Shown: positions 15,193 to 23,406, counted from the stretch's first letter. The stretch: 34,495 nucleotides of DNA from Chlamydiota bacterium (GCA_016866575.1 VGMA01000004.1:1-34495); one strand, 5' to 3'. Program-made: numbers and translations. Notes: generated by a model from the letters alone, not told the origin.

Positions 15193-16208
15193 AAATCGTC
15201 TCTTTTCTTAGCCACGATTTTACCCATCATCTCGATCACTTAGCCCCTTTGTGCTATGCGCTAAATGCACCTTTAATCGTCGATAGCCCTTTGACTTATG
15301 AAATGGGTAAAACCTTCTACCCCTTTGTCGATATCCGTTTAGAAGATCCCATCAATCTCTTTTCATGGTCTAATGCTTCTTTAGTTTTGCTTTCAACAAG
15401 ATATGCAGGAAAAGAGCTGAAAGCCACTTTTGGAGCTTTTGGCAAAGATAAAATCCGCTTTTGCTTTTGTCCTCATGGACAATCAGATAAAGGGTATAAG
15501 AAAGAACAAATTGATCCTTTTTATCACCAAGATGTAGCGCTTGTTTACGGAAGAAAAATGTTATCTAATAAAAAAGCGCTCCAAACAGTCAAAGACACTG
15601 TTACAGTAGGCAATTATCGTTTATGGTTTTTTAAAAAATTTGAAAAAGAGTACAGATCATTACTTCATAAAACACTGCCTAAACTGCAAGATACGACAAG
15701 AAAAATCTATCTTTTTGCTCCCACATGGCAAGATGGTGAAAACCCTTCATCTTTTTTTCATAAAACAGAGGAGCTGATCACCTCACTCCCTAAACACATC
15801 CATTTGATTATAAAAATCCACCCCTTATTGGAAAAACACTACCCCGCTCACGTGATTAGAGTCATAGAGCGTTATAAAGATACGCCAAATGTTGATATTC
15901 TACTTCACTATCCCCTAATCTATCCGCTTTTATCTAAAGTTGATGTGTACATCGGAGATTACTCATCTATCGGCTACGATTTCCTCTATTTCAAAAAACC
16001 GATGTTCTTTTTTTCTACCTCTTCGCAAATCCCCTCACTTCATCAGTGTGGTATACAGATCCCTTCTAAAGAGAGTTCTATTTTCTCTTTCATCCAAAAA
16101 AACTTAGACCAAACCCTACTTGATCAGAAAAAAAAGCAGCTATACAAACATAGCTTCTTTGATTTTGATAAAGAAGCCTTTGAAAAAAATCTTCATAAAC
16201 TTCTCTAA
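15189..16208 (+). CDS. CDP-glycerol glycerophosphotransferase-like protein, second tandem copy
   Basis: The 339-residue product shares the same ordered motifs as its upstream neighbour: PHGQSDKG (95-102), YLFAPTWQDGE (174-184), KIHP (209-212) and IGDYSSIGYDF (255-265) followed by KKPMFFF. Both N-termini also share HxxDHLAPLC (about 13-22), so the pair arose by duplication and has since diverged strongly. Conservation of His96, the KxHP motif and the Asp/Ser-Ser motif in both suggests that both are active. The start ATG overlaps the previous stop (ATGA), so the two are probably made in step and might act together on successive steps or as a heteromer. No terminator is evident after the stop. 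Confidence 0.75.
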   Translation: MKIVSFLSHDFTHHLDHLAPLCYALNAPLIVDSPLTYEMGKTFYPFVDIRLEDPINLFSWSNASLVLLSTRYAGKELKATFGAFGKDKIRFCFCPHGQSDKGYKKEQIDPFYHQDVALVYGRKMLSNKKALQTVKDTVTVGNYRLWFFKKFEKEYRSLLHKTLPKLQDTTRKIYLFAPTWQDGENPSSFFHKTEELITSLPKHIHLIIKIHPLLEKHYPAHVIRVIERYKDTPNVDILLHYPLIYPLLSKVDVYIGDYSSIGYDFLYFKKPMFFFSTSSQIPSLHQCGIQIPSKESSIFSFIQKNLDQTLLDQKKKQLYKHSFFDFDKEAFEKNLHKLL

Positions 16209-16322
16209 GCAGCAAAAACATCCATCCGCGGATCTATTCTTTATTTCAAAAAAAAACATCCCCTAATCAGCTTTATCGGTAATATGTAATTTCATCAGAC
16301 CTCAAAAAAAAAAGGAGATTGC

Positions 16323-17306
16323 ATGAAATCTACATCGATCTTTTTACTAAGCTTTTTTCCGCTCTTTTTGTCAGCAAATGGGGACGAAGCAAAAATGGTT
16401 CCATTTAAAAATCAAGATTGGGTTAAACATTTGATCAATAGCGTTGATTTTCATCCAAGCGAGCCCCTTTTTTGCGTAACACTTTCAGGAGACCAACAGG
16501 TAGTCATCTATAAAATTGATGAAAGAAAAGGGGTCTCAGTTTTTCAAAAATTGAAGAATCCTACGAGTAAGCTTTCAAGTCCTCAGCACGCTCTTTTTTC
16601 AAAAGATGGCAAAAGTTTAATCGTTTCCAACTGGAATACTTCGGTGTTCAATGTTTACCGCCTGCTTGGAAACGGAAAATATAAAATAGCTCCAATACAC
16701 ACGATACTTCCTGAAAATATCGAATCTTACCGCCCTCACGGGATGTGTTTTTCAAACGATGGGACTCTACTCGCAGCAGCATATGGCTGCTCTTGCGATT
16801 TTTCCAGCGCAATTGTTTTATATGAAGTGTCTGATTTAGAAAAAGAAAGTGGTAAAATACTCTACAAAGATTTTGTAACTCGTGAAGTTTTCCATGATGC
16901 GATCCCTAAAGGAATCTCTTTTTCTCCAGACAATCGATCCTTGCTTGTTTCTTATTCTAATATACCTAAGATCGATGTCTTTGATCTAGATAGTGAAACA
17001 AAAACTCTGATAAGAGAGCCTAAACAAACTGTAGATCTTGGCAATATCTATTTGCCAGAAGATATCAAGTTCTTAAAAGATGGAACAGCTTTTGCCCTAA
17101 GCGACTCTTTAAACAATCAGGTCCATTTCTTCCATTTTGATAACAGCAGCAATACCATTTCAGAAGCTACACCCTATTTTTCCATGAAAAATCCAGAATC
17201 TCATTTTGACTTTCCTCATGGACTTGCGTTTTCTCCTGACGGCTCTTTTTTTGCCGTTACTGGATTTGATCAAATCCAGCTACGCCAAAGCCTTCACGAT
17301 CAATAA
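16323..17306 (+). CDS. Secreted beta-propeller-like (WD40/YncE-type) protein
   Basis: The 327-residue product has a signal peptide (about 1-19, MKSTSIFLLSFFPLFLSANG) and then repeated blades with patterns such as ISFSPDNRSLLVSY, MCFSNDGTLLAAAY, ALFSKDGKSLIVSN and LAFSPDGSFFAVT. These are typical of lactonase/YncE or WD40 propellers, usually seven blades; I count about six here. A strong Shine-Dalgarno AAAGGAGA lies four bases before the ATG. The last blade is short, and I considered a frameshift near 17275, but a good terminator begins 22 bases after the stop, which supports the end as annotated. The likely place is the periplasm or outside the cell. The ligand is unknown. Confidence 0.75.
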   Translation: MKSTSIFLLSFFPLFLSANGDEAKMVPFKNQDWVKHLINSVDFHPSEPLFCVTLSGDQQVVIYKIDERKGVSVFQKLKNPTSKLSSPQHALFSKDGKSLIVSNWNTSVFNVYRLLGNGKYKIAPIHTILPENIESYRPHGMCFSNDGTLLAAAYGCSCDFSSAIVLYEVSDLEKESGKILYKDFVTREVFHDAIPKGISFSPDNRSLLVSYSNIPKIDVFDLDSETKTLIREPKQTVDLGNIYLPEDIKFLKDGTAFALSDSLNNQVHFFHFDNSSNTISEATPYFSMKNPESHFDFPHGLAFSPDGSFFAVTGFDQIQLRQSLHDQ

Positions 17307-17327
17307 AAAAATTTTAGCGTTTGAAAA

Positions 17328-17363
17328 GATGAGGGGAGTTTTTAAAAACCCTCATCGATTTTT
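17328..17363. terminator. Rho-independent terminator after the propeller gene
   Basis: GATGAGGG (17328-17335) pairs with CCCTCATC (17349-17356), and the loop region contains TTTTTAAAAA, which extends the stem. GATTTTT follows. It lies 22 bases after the stop at 17306 and also covers the 3' end of the minus-strand pseudogene. Confidence 0.8.
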
Positions 17364-17559
17364 AAAAGCCTTTTTTTCTAAAATACATCTTACCCAAACA
17401 CCACAAAGAAGCCAGTAGCAAAGAACCTATTTTTACAAAGACATTGTTCCAAAAGACGATAAGAACAGCCAACACAATTAAAGCTCCAAAACATTTGATT
17501 TTGCCTTCAATTTACCGCAAGTTTTTAATCCTCTCTTTGCTGGATATGTTTTGTTTCAT
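17362..17559 (-). pseudogene. Decayed paralogue of the adjacent small membrane protein
   Basis: Read on the minus strand from ATG 17559, the frame gives MKQNISSKERIKNLR, then TAA at 17512-17514, then continues in frame as IEGKIKCFGALIVLAVLIVF and on to a stop at 17362. It aligns without gaps to the next gene upstream: MKQNIS with MNRGIS, IEGKI with VEGKI, FWNN with FWGN and WCLGKMYFRKK with WCLSKIYFRRE. The aligned copy has Lys at the position of the TAA. This copy also stops about 20 residues early. A strong Shine-Dalgarno sequence GGGAGG lies seven bases before the ATG, so the gene was once well translated. A reading in which translation restarts inside is possible but unlikely. Confidence 0.75.
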
Positions 17560-17596
17560 ATCCAAACCTCCCGCTACTTTTTCTGATTTTTGATTT

Positions 17597-17866
17597 TTAT
17601 ACTTTCATATACCCCAATAAAGCATGTATACCTTGGTAAAATGTCCATAGTGCTGCAAGCGATAAAAAAGCCCATTGCTCTCTTCTGAAATAGATTTTAC
17701 TGAGGCACCATACACCTATTGCAATACCTAGTATGCCCTCTACTAAAAGATTGCCCCAAAATATGCCCAAAATGATAAATACCATTAGCCCTGTAACTAG
17801 CTCTATTTTACCCTCTACCTTCCACCAATTTGCTATTAGCTCTTTCCTTGAAATTCCTCTATTCAT
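17597..17866 (-). CDS. Small membrane protein, intact member of a tandem pair
   Basis: The start is taken at ATG 17866 (89 residues, MNRGISRKELIANWWKVEG); a longer start at 17884 exists, but the paralogous pseudogene begins at the equivalent Met. Hydrophobic stretches at about 22-40, 43-60 and 66-85 suggest three short membrane helices linked by tight turns. No family is recognised. The ATG overlaps the stop of the relic upstream (AATGA), so the two were once translationally coupled. The stop is followed within 40 bases by the start region of the decayed copy, so the original order was relic, this gene, second copy, all on the minus strand. Confidence 0.65.
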   Translation of the reverse strand: MNRGISRKELIANWWKVEGKIELVTGLMVFIILGIFWGNLLVEGILGIAIGVWCLSKIYFRREQWAFLSLAALWTFYQGIHALLGYMKV

Positions 17867-18086
17867 TTCCAAAATTCCCACCATTTTTTATTTTCTGATT
17901 CATTTTCAGTTGCTACATACTGCTCGTCAAAATGGTCTTTTTCAGAAAGCCCGCATCACTCGATCCATTTTTTTTTATGGTATCAACAAAATAGCGGGTT
18001 AAACTATCCAATATCTCTACTGCTTGATCCGATGAGTAGGTGAAAGTATAGTAAATCGGCAAAGACCATAATATGTAAAATAAGCA
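17863..18086 (-). pseudogene. Frameshifted gene relic upstream of the small membrane protein
   Basis: On the minus strand, one frame reads LPIYYTFTYSSDQAVEILD and on to IKKNGSSDAGFL, then stops after a short unrelated tail. The frame one base back continues coherently as EKDHFDEQYVATENESENKK and WWEFWK to a TGA at 17863-17865 that overlaps the next ATG. Restoring one base near CTGAAAAAG (about 17940) joins them into one protein end. Upstream the frame is closed by TAG at 18087-18089 and has no start with a Shine-Dalgarno sequence, so the 5' end is also lost or altered. The composition is hydrophilic and acidic. No family is recognised. Confidence 0.55.
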
Positions 18087-18224
18087 CTAAATATAAAAAT
18101 TTACTTATTTTTAACCTATTTAAAACAAATATATGAAGAGAAAATGATCAAAACTATTTTTAGATTGAATGCTGCTGCGCCAGCACTTGATTGCCAAATT
18201 GATGACGCAGCTTTTGTATCTTTT

Positions 18225-19202
18225 TTAAAAAGGGATCTGTAAAGCAACAACCTGAGGTTTGCCTGTGCATGCCGCAGTTTTTGATGCTGATAAAGCCCCT
18301 AGAGCAAAAAGTGTAAAATCATACCATGTATGAACAGCAACACTTTCTTGAAGAGAGTGATTTTTGTGCGTAAGCCAGCTAAAATAGGCACCTAAACCAG
18401 TGATGACCGGCAGACCAAAACTATAATAAATAAAACGCTCTTCTTTGGGGAATGCTTGAGCATTTTGTATGTGCGCTGCGCCAAAAAGTAGCGCCGAGCC
18501 TACAATTCCTCCAACAGGTCCAAATTCTTCTGTTAAAGCAGATTGCAAATAGCCGCGAAAAAAAGCTTCCTCTCCTACGCCAATCGGCAGCGCTACAATA
18601 GGATGTAAATGGGCAATTTTACCCTCTTCTATTTGCTCTTCTCCCGCTTGATTGCAAGCAAAAGATCCGATTTTTGCGTGGCTCAAGTACTCATGGGCTA
18701 AAATTTGGCTTGTTGCTGCGATAGCAAGGCCTCCTAAAACACCACCCCACACTTCAGGCTTTCTCATGATTTGCCAGTTCAACGGCGCATAACTTAGCAA
18801 CGCTAAACTCTCGTTAGGCATTGTGTAACGGTACAAACGGGCAGTGTTGTAATTGCGAGCATCACGGTAAGAAGAATAGATGCCATATAACCAAGTGTTT
18901 TGAAGTAAAACCATCGAATTAGCAGCTAAATTTTCTGAAAAATCAGAGCTTGCAGCGCGGAATGTCAATCCTACGGTACCTGCATAAATCCCTGCGGTTC
19001 CTGGATCACCTAGATAAAGATGACCAAGACCTGGAAAAATCGTTGATAGAGCAACAGAAACAAAAGGGCTTTTGTAGGGCTCATCAAAGGAAACTTCATC
19101 TGAAATTTTTTGGACGGGCTCGAGATTTTCTAAAGAGGGCACTGTATCTGCATAGATCAAAGAAGAAATAAACAATGAAAGTATGATCGAGGAAATTTTC
19201 AT
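18225..19202 (-). CDS. CPBP-family intramembrane metalloprotease-like protein with signal peptide
   Basis: The start is ATG 19202 (325 residues) with AGGA seven bases upstream; a TTG two codons earlier has no support. A signal peptide (about 1-18) is followed by a Gly-rich hydrophobic segment STIFPGLGHLYLGD (53-66), a pattern common in proteins that sit in the membrane next to lipoprotein-like domains. The protease core has EEAFFRGYLQ (211-220; Glu211, Glu212, Arg216), His244 in GAAHIQ and HTWYDF (291-296; His291, with Asp295 at the usual Asn/Asp position). These match the EExxxR, FxxxH and HxxxN/D motifs of the CAAX-protease/bacteriocin-processing family. The substrate is unknown. The gene follows mreC on the same strand after 51 bases. 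Confidence 0.8.
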   Translation of the reverse strand: MKISSIILSLFISSLIYADTVPSLENLEPVQKISDEVSFDEPYKSPFVSVALSTIFPGLGHLYLGDPGTAGIYAGTVGLTFRAASSDFSENLAANSMVLLQNTWLYGIYSSYRDARNYNTARLYRYTMPNESLALLSYAPLNWQIMRKPEVWGGVLGGLAIAATSQILAHEYLSHAKIGSFACNQAGEEQIEEGKIAHLHPIVALPIGVGEEAFFRGYLQSALTEEFGPVGGIVGSALLFGAAHIQNAQAFPKEERFIYYSFGLPVITGLGAYFSWLTHKNHSLQESVAVHTWYDFTLFALGALSASKTAACTGKPQVVALQIPF

Positions 19203-19253
19203 AATCAATCCTATTTTAAGGTAAAGAGAGAATAAAGAGTTTAGCGATTCAAA

Positions 19254-20399
19254 TCAAGCAAGTGGAGGCAAAACTTGAACGTAAGAGAGCTCTTCGAGAT
19301 TTCCAGCTGTGGGCTTTGCTTCTAGATCGTAAGCATATCCACCCTCTTTAAGAGGGAAAATTTTAGAGACTGTAGCTACATGGAGCCCTGCAGGGAAAAC
19401 TCCATCCATTCCCGATGTTACTAATAAATCTCCTACTTTTAGAATTTCTTCAGGATTGACTTTTACCCCCAAAAATAGCGAGCCGCCTCCGTGAAGCTCT
19501 CTTGCAGGACCTTCGCGATCATGACTGTCGTAATTGAAGCCTTTACCTTTTAATAAGCTTTTACGGCTTCTCCATAAAGGAGAAGAGGCTCCTTGCAAAA
19601 TCCCTTTTGCCAAATAGCGCTCCCCTATCTCTTTTTTTAGTGTTCCTTCAAGCGATTTGAGCTCTTGGAATATGGTGTTGTATTCGTTTGCAAATCCGAT
19701 GATATCTTTTCTTAACTTGAGGTGCTCTTGCAAAATCTCTACATGCTCTAAAAGCATTCTATTTTGTTCAGATCCTCTCACGACACGGACCGCAGGAGTA
19801 AGGCTATGATCTGTAATAAGACGTACGCGGCTTCTTTTTTCTCCTACATACTCTACCACCCCTACAATCGATCTTCCAACTACAACGGGGCTATCTTCTG
19901 CTATGATCTGCTTGCCAAGCTTTCGATTATCTCTCATGCCCCTATCTATCCAAATCGCGCTACTCCAAGAAACAGGCTCTCGAAATATCACTTGAGCTGG
20001 CAAAGAATATAAACCGCTGCTGAGCAAAATACAAAGGTCATCAACCCTTCTTTTTAGAAACTGTCTCAGATCTCCATCTTGCGTCTTGATCTCAGAAATT
20101 TCTTTAAGATTTCTCACCTGTTCATCGATTCTCTCTTGAGACAAAAGCCATTGCCTCACTGATCGAATCTGATTCCTAAGCATTTGATTTTCAAGTTCTA
20201 AAGACTTGTACTTTTCTTCAATAGGATGTTTAGGGCTAACTGATTTAGTCCTCTCGATCCCCGCAACAAATATGGGTATCACTTTGCTGCGAACCTTATC
20301 GACAATAGAAGATGGGATATTCAGCAGGATAAAAAGAAGTAAGGCTAATGAAAAATAAACAGTGAAAGATTTGCTTTTAGCGCGATACTTGAGCGACAC
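19254..20399 (-). CDS. mreC: Rod shape-determining protein MreC
   Basis: MreC is the periplasmic scaffold that links MreB and the cell-wall synthases; in chlamydiae the MreB system directs peptidoglycan at the division site. The 381-residue product has a basic N-terminus, one hydrophobic helix (about 13-28) and a coiled coil (about 60-115). The beta-barrel part contains PAQVIFREPVSWSSAIWIDRG, VVGRSIVGVVEYVG and SRVRLITD, which are typical of MreC, and LLVTSGMDGVFPAGLHVATV near the end. The start is GTG at 20399, inside the end of the aminotransferase gene (23-base overlap). A family-atypical insertion lies around 225-300. Confidence 0.88.
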   Translation of the reverse strand: MSLKYRAKSKSFTVYFSLALLLFILLNIPSSIVDKVRSKVIPIFVAGIERTKSVSPKHPIEEKYKSLELENQMLRNQIRSVRQWLLSQERIDEQVRNLKEISEIKTQDGDLRQFLKRRVDDLCILLSSGLYSLPAQVIFREPVSWSSAIWIDRGMRDNRKLGKQIIAEDSPVVVGRSIVGVVEYVGEKRSRVRLITDHSLTPAVRVVRGSEQNRMLLEHVEILQEHLKLRKDIIGFANEYNTIFQELKSLEGTLKKEIGERYLAKGILQGASSPLWRSRKSLLKGKGFNYDSHDREGPARELHGGGSLFLGVKVNPEEILKVGDLLVTSGMDGVFPAGLHVATVSKIFPLKEGGYAYDLEAKPTAGNLEELSYVQVLPPLA

Positions 20400-21567
20400 T
20401 ATGAACGATTCTCTCTATATTGTTCTTATTCACTCCTGCCATGTTGAGCCTTCCCATAGAAGTCACATAGAGGGCATATTCTTTTTTTAGTACCAAAGCC
20501 TCTTCAGGTGTAATACTAAATAGCGAGAAAAACCCTTTTGCTTTCTTAAAAAATTGATAATCAGATCCTAATCGGTCTGCAAGTAAGGATCTTTTTTCCT
20601 CAATCCTTCTAGCCATCACTCTTAGCTCCTCTTCCCACTTCTTTTTCAGCTCAGGGCTGCGCAAAATCATTGAAACAACTGAAGATCCATGCCTTGGAGG
20701 ATTTGAATAATTAGCTCTAATCGATGCTTTGATGTGCGATGCTACTTTGTCTTTGACAGCTGCATCTTTGCCTACAAAAAAGATCGCTCCTACCCTTTCA
20801 CTGTAGATCGCAAAGTTTTTTGAGCAAGAATAGGCAATAAAACATTCAATCCCTTCTTCGACAAAATGGCGCACAGAAGCGACATCTTGTTCAAGACCTT
20901 CTGCAAATCCTTGATAAGCGATATCAAATAACGGAATGAGTTTTTTCTTCTTGATCACTTTTGCAAGCTCTTTCCATTGATCCATAGTAAAGTCAATACC
21001 TGTTGGATTATGTGCTGAAGCTTGGAGCAAAACTACAGTACTAGGCTCTAATGATGAGATAAAATCTATGCACGCATCAAAACGTACTGTGTGATTTACC
21101 CGATCATAATATGGGTAATGAAGAACCTCGATACCTAGATAATTGGACATGGTAACATGGTTTGCCCATGTTGGATCAGAAAGGGCAATCGCTTTAGATA
21201 TATTTTTGTGTAAAAACTCTATAATAACGCGTAGAGCAGCTGCACCACCAGGAGTCTGTGCCGCATAAAGCCTGTCGACATTTTGTTCGTACAGATCATC
21301 TCCCAAAACAAGTCTAAAAACTGCCTCAGAAAAACTGTTGTCTCCATCGATCCCTAAATAATCCTTGGTTATTTCTTTTTCGATCAATTTTTTTTCTGCT
21401 TCTTTGACAACGTCTAATACTCGAGGAGACGAACCATCTTCTTCAGCGTAAACGCCGATAATGAGATTCACTTTCTCTTTTCTAGGATCGGCCTTGAACT
21501 CCGCAGTGAGCCCAAAAATAGGATCTGCTGGCTTTGGATGTAAATTTTCGAAAAATGAGGTTGTCAC
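20377..21567 (-). CDS. Class I aminotransferase (aspartate/aromatic)
   Basis: This PLP enzyme transfers amino groups between aspartate or aromatic amino acids and 2-oxoglutarate. The 396-residue length and motifs match AspC/TyrB: YAAQTPGGAAALR (101-113), ALSDPTWANH (128-137), AHNPTG (185-190), FDIAYQGF (214-221) and SCSKNFAIYSERVG (247-260), where Lys250 should form the Schiff base with PLP. The start is GTG at 21567, and the TAGGT five bases upstream is a modest Shine-Dalgarno sequence. The start codon lies inside the promoter of the antisense tRNA-Ala. It is the first gene after rpoD on the minus strand and overlaps mreC. Choice between aspC and tyrB cannot be made from the sequence. Confidence 0.92.
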   Translation of the reverse strand: MTTSFFENLHPKPADPIFGLTAEFKADPRKEKVNLIIGVYAEEDGSSPRVLDVVKEAEKKLIEKEITKDYLGIDGDNSFSEAVFRLVLGDDLYEQNVDRLYAAQTPGGAAALRVIIEFLHKNISKAIALSDPTWANHVTMSNYLGIEVLHYPYYDRVNHTVRFDACIDFISSLEPSTVVLLQASAHNPTGIDFTMDQWKELAKVIKKKKLIPLFDIAYQGFAEGLEQDVASVRHFVEEGIECFIAYSCSKNFAIYSERVGAIFFVGKDAAVKDKVASHIKASIRANYSNPPRHGSSVVSMILRSPELKKKWEEELRVMARRIEEKRSLLADRLGSDYQFFKKAKGFFSLFSITPEEALVLKKEYALYVTSMGRLNMAGVNKNNIERIVHSVAQVSR

Positions 21568-21589
21568 AAAATACCTAGCCTTTTAGAAT
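21561..21589 (+). promoter_or_regulatory. Promoter for tRNA-Ala
   Basis: TTGTCA (21561-21566) and TAGAAT (21584-21589) are separated by 17 bases; each matches five of six positions of the sigma-70-type consensus. The expected start is near 21596, about nine bases before the tRNA. The -35 box overlaps the GTG start codon (21565-21567) of the opposing aminotransferase gene. Confidence 0.7.
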
Positions 21590-21604
21590 ATCTTTTCAAG
21601 AGAC

Positions 21605-21677
21605 GGGGCATTAGCTCAGTTGGTAGAGCGCAACAATGGCATTGTTGAGGCCAGCGGTTCGAACCCGCTATGCTCCA
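21605..21677 (+). tRNA. tRNA-Ala (anticodon GGC)
   Basis: The 73 bases fold as a standard cloverleaf. The acceptor stem GGGGCAT pairs with ATGCTCC (21670-21676) with one G-U pair, and A21677 is the discriminator. The D arm is GCTC/GAGC with an AGTTGGTA loop. The anticodon stem CAACA/TGTTG closes the loop ATGGCAT, giving anticodon GGC. The T arm is AGCGG/CCGCT with TTCGAAC. CCA is not encoded, since AAA follows the discriminator. It is transcribed opposite to rpoD and the aminotransferase gene that flank it. Confidence 0.96.
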
Positions 21678-21684
21678 AAACCCC

Positions 21685-23355
21685 TCACTCCACACTCTCC
21701 ACAGCTTCCAAAAACGCTTGTAACTGCTTCGAACGAGTCGGGTGACGCATCTTTCTTAGCGCTTTCGCTTCGATCTGTCTAACCCTTTCTCTTGTTACTT
21801 TAAAGTACACCCCTACCTCTTCAAGAGTCTTTGGCTTACCATCTAAAAGCCCGAAGCGCTCAATAAGAACGGTTCTTTCTCTGTCGGTTAAAGTAGAAAG
21901 TACTTCATTCATTTTATCTTTTAAAATAGAGTAGCCTGTCGCATCAGCCGGAGATTCGGTAGTCGTATCTTCAAGGAAGTCACCGAATTGGCTCTCTCCG
22001 CTATCACCCACTTCTGCTTGAAGAGAAATAGGATGCTGAGCGATTTTATAAATTTCCCGCACTCTTTCTGCAGTAAGGCCAAGTTCATTTGCTAGTTCTT
22101 CAGGAGTTGGCTCTTTACCTGTTTCCATCATCAATTTTTTAGCGCCTCTAAGCACTTTGTTGATGGTTTCAATCATGTGTACAGGAATACGGATAGTACG
22201 AGCTTGATCAGCGATTGCTCTCGTTACTGCTTGTCGAATCCACCAAGTAGCATAGGTAGAAAATTTATACCCTCGACGGTATTCAAATTTTTCCACCGCT
22301 TTCATCAATCCCATATTTCCTTCTTGGATCAAGTCAAGGAAAGATAGGCCTCTATTGGTGTATTTTTTTGCTATAGAAATCACAAGACGAAGGTTGGATT
22401 CTACCATCTCCCTTTTCGCTTCCTGGCTCTTGTCCATCCAGCGCTGGAGCATTCTTACGTCTTTTTTAAATTCATCTAAAGTACGGCCTGCTGCAAGTTC
22501 TCTTTTACGAAGTTTGCGTTTAGAAGCGATCAATTTTGATGCAGCAAAGCGGTTTTTTTCAGCTCTTGGCGAGAGCTCTTGGATCTCTTTTTCTAATAGG
22601 AGAAATCTGTCATAGCCTGTAAGAATCACTTCGCCGAAATCTTCGATGACGCTGTAGCGGAAGTGCATTCTACGCAAGTATGCTTGTGTACGAATACGAC
22701 ATTTTTCGATATCTTCTTGGATTTTGACTCTTTCTACCTTGGAGAGATCTTCTTTTTTAAGTGCAATAAGAAGCCTTTCAAGATGCAAATCTTCTTCTTG
22801 AAGCAGCTTCACAAGCTTTGGACACATATCGTAGAAGCGCTGCTTATCTTCGATTTCTTTTTCAGCAACAATCTTATCGAAGCGCTCTTTGCCCTGGATC
22901 AAATGAGATGCAATAGAAATAGTCTCTCTTGAAGAGTAGCGAAATCTCATAATGATTTTTTCAATCTGGATTTGCGCCTTCTCGATTCTCTTGGAGATCT
23001 CTACTTCCTCTTCACGCGAAAGCAGTGGGACTGAACCCATCTCTTTGAGATACATTCTGACAGGATCGTCGGCAGAGGCATCTGTCCTTTTCGGCATTGC
23101 CTCGATTTCTTTTGCCTCTTTCTTTCTCTCTTTTTGCTTTTCTACTTCCGCTTGGTTGTAGATTTGGATGTCCATCCCGCTCAAAAAGATTAGGATTTGG
23201 TCGATCTGCTCAGCAGAGTCGAAGCTCATAGGCAAAATATCATTGATTTCCTCATAAGTGATGAAACCCTGATCTTTTGCGATCGCAACAACTTCTTCTA
23301 TTTTTTGCTGATGCTGTGGATCAAAAAAAGGCTGATTGTCCCTCTCGTCTGTCAT
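21685..23355 (-). CDS. rpoD: Primary RNA polymerase sigma factor RpoD (sigma-66)
   Basis: This is the housekeeping sigma factor that directs RNA polymerase to most promoters. The start is taken at ATG 23355 (556 residues); an upstream TTG at 23394 would add 13 hydrophobic residues and lacks a Shine-Dalgarno sequence. Visible parts are region 1.1 (GFITYEEINDILP), region 1.2 (DPVRMYLKEMGSVPLL), a non-conserved region, region 2 (ESNLRLVISIAKKYTNRG to YATWWIRQAVTRAI), region 3 (PVHMIETINKVLRGAKKL) and region 4.2 (TRERVRQIEAKALRKMRHP). The sequence is very close to what I recall of chlamydial sigma-66. It lies head-to-tail with the aminotransferase gene, with an antisense tRNA between them. Confidence 0.97.
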   Translation of the reverse strand: MTDERDNQPFFDPQHQQKIEEVVAIAKDQGFITYEEINDILPMSFDSAEQIDQILIFLSGMDIQIYNQAEVEKQKERKKEAKEIEAMPKRTDASADDPVRMYLKEMGSVPLLSREEEVEISKRIEKAQIQIEKIIMRFRYSSRETISIASHLIQGKERFDKIVAEKEIEDKQRFYDMCPKLVKLLQEEDLHLERLLIALKKEDLSKVERVKIQEDIEKCRIRTQAYLRRMHFRYSVIEDFGEVILTGYDRFLLLEKEIQELSPRAEKNRFAASKLIASKRKLRKRELAAGRTLDEFKKDVRMLQRWMDKSQEAKREMVESNLRLVISIAKKYTNRGLSFLDLIQEGNMGLMKAVEKFEYRRGYKFSTYATWWIRQAVTRAIADQARTIRIPVHMIETINKVLRGAKKLMMETGKEPTPEELANELGLTAERVREIYKIAQHPISLQAEVGDSGESQFGDFLEDTTTESPADATGYSILKDKMNEVLSTLTDRERTVLIERFGLLDGKPKTLEEVGVYFKVTRERVRQIEAKALRKMRHPTRSKQLQAFLEAVESVE

Positions 23356-23406
23356 ATCCCCCAAGAAAACAAGATAACGCCTAGAAAATAACAAGAAAGC
23401 AGAGAT

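Noticed and set aside
17206..17418. Frameshifted C-terminus of the propeller protein reading into another frame
   Set aside because: A good terminator hairpin begins 22 bases after the annotated stop; the extra frame is simply the translated terminator.
18144..18242. A 32-residue plus-strand frame with a weak GAAGAG Shine-Dalgarno sequence
   Set aside because: It overlaps the end of the CPBP gene, has no known match and no promoter. A stem GCTGCG/CGCAGC (18174-18211) and T-tract lie in it, so the region may only be an end-of-gene signal.
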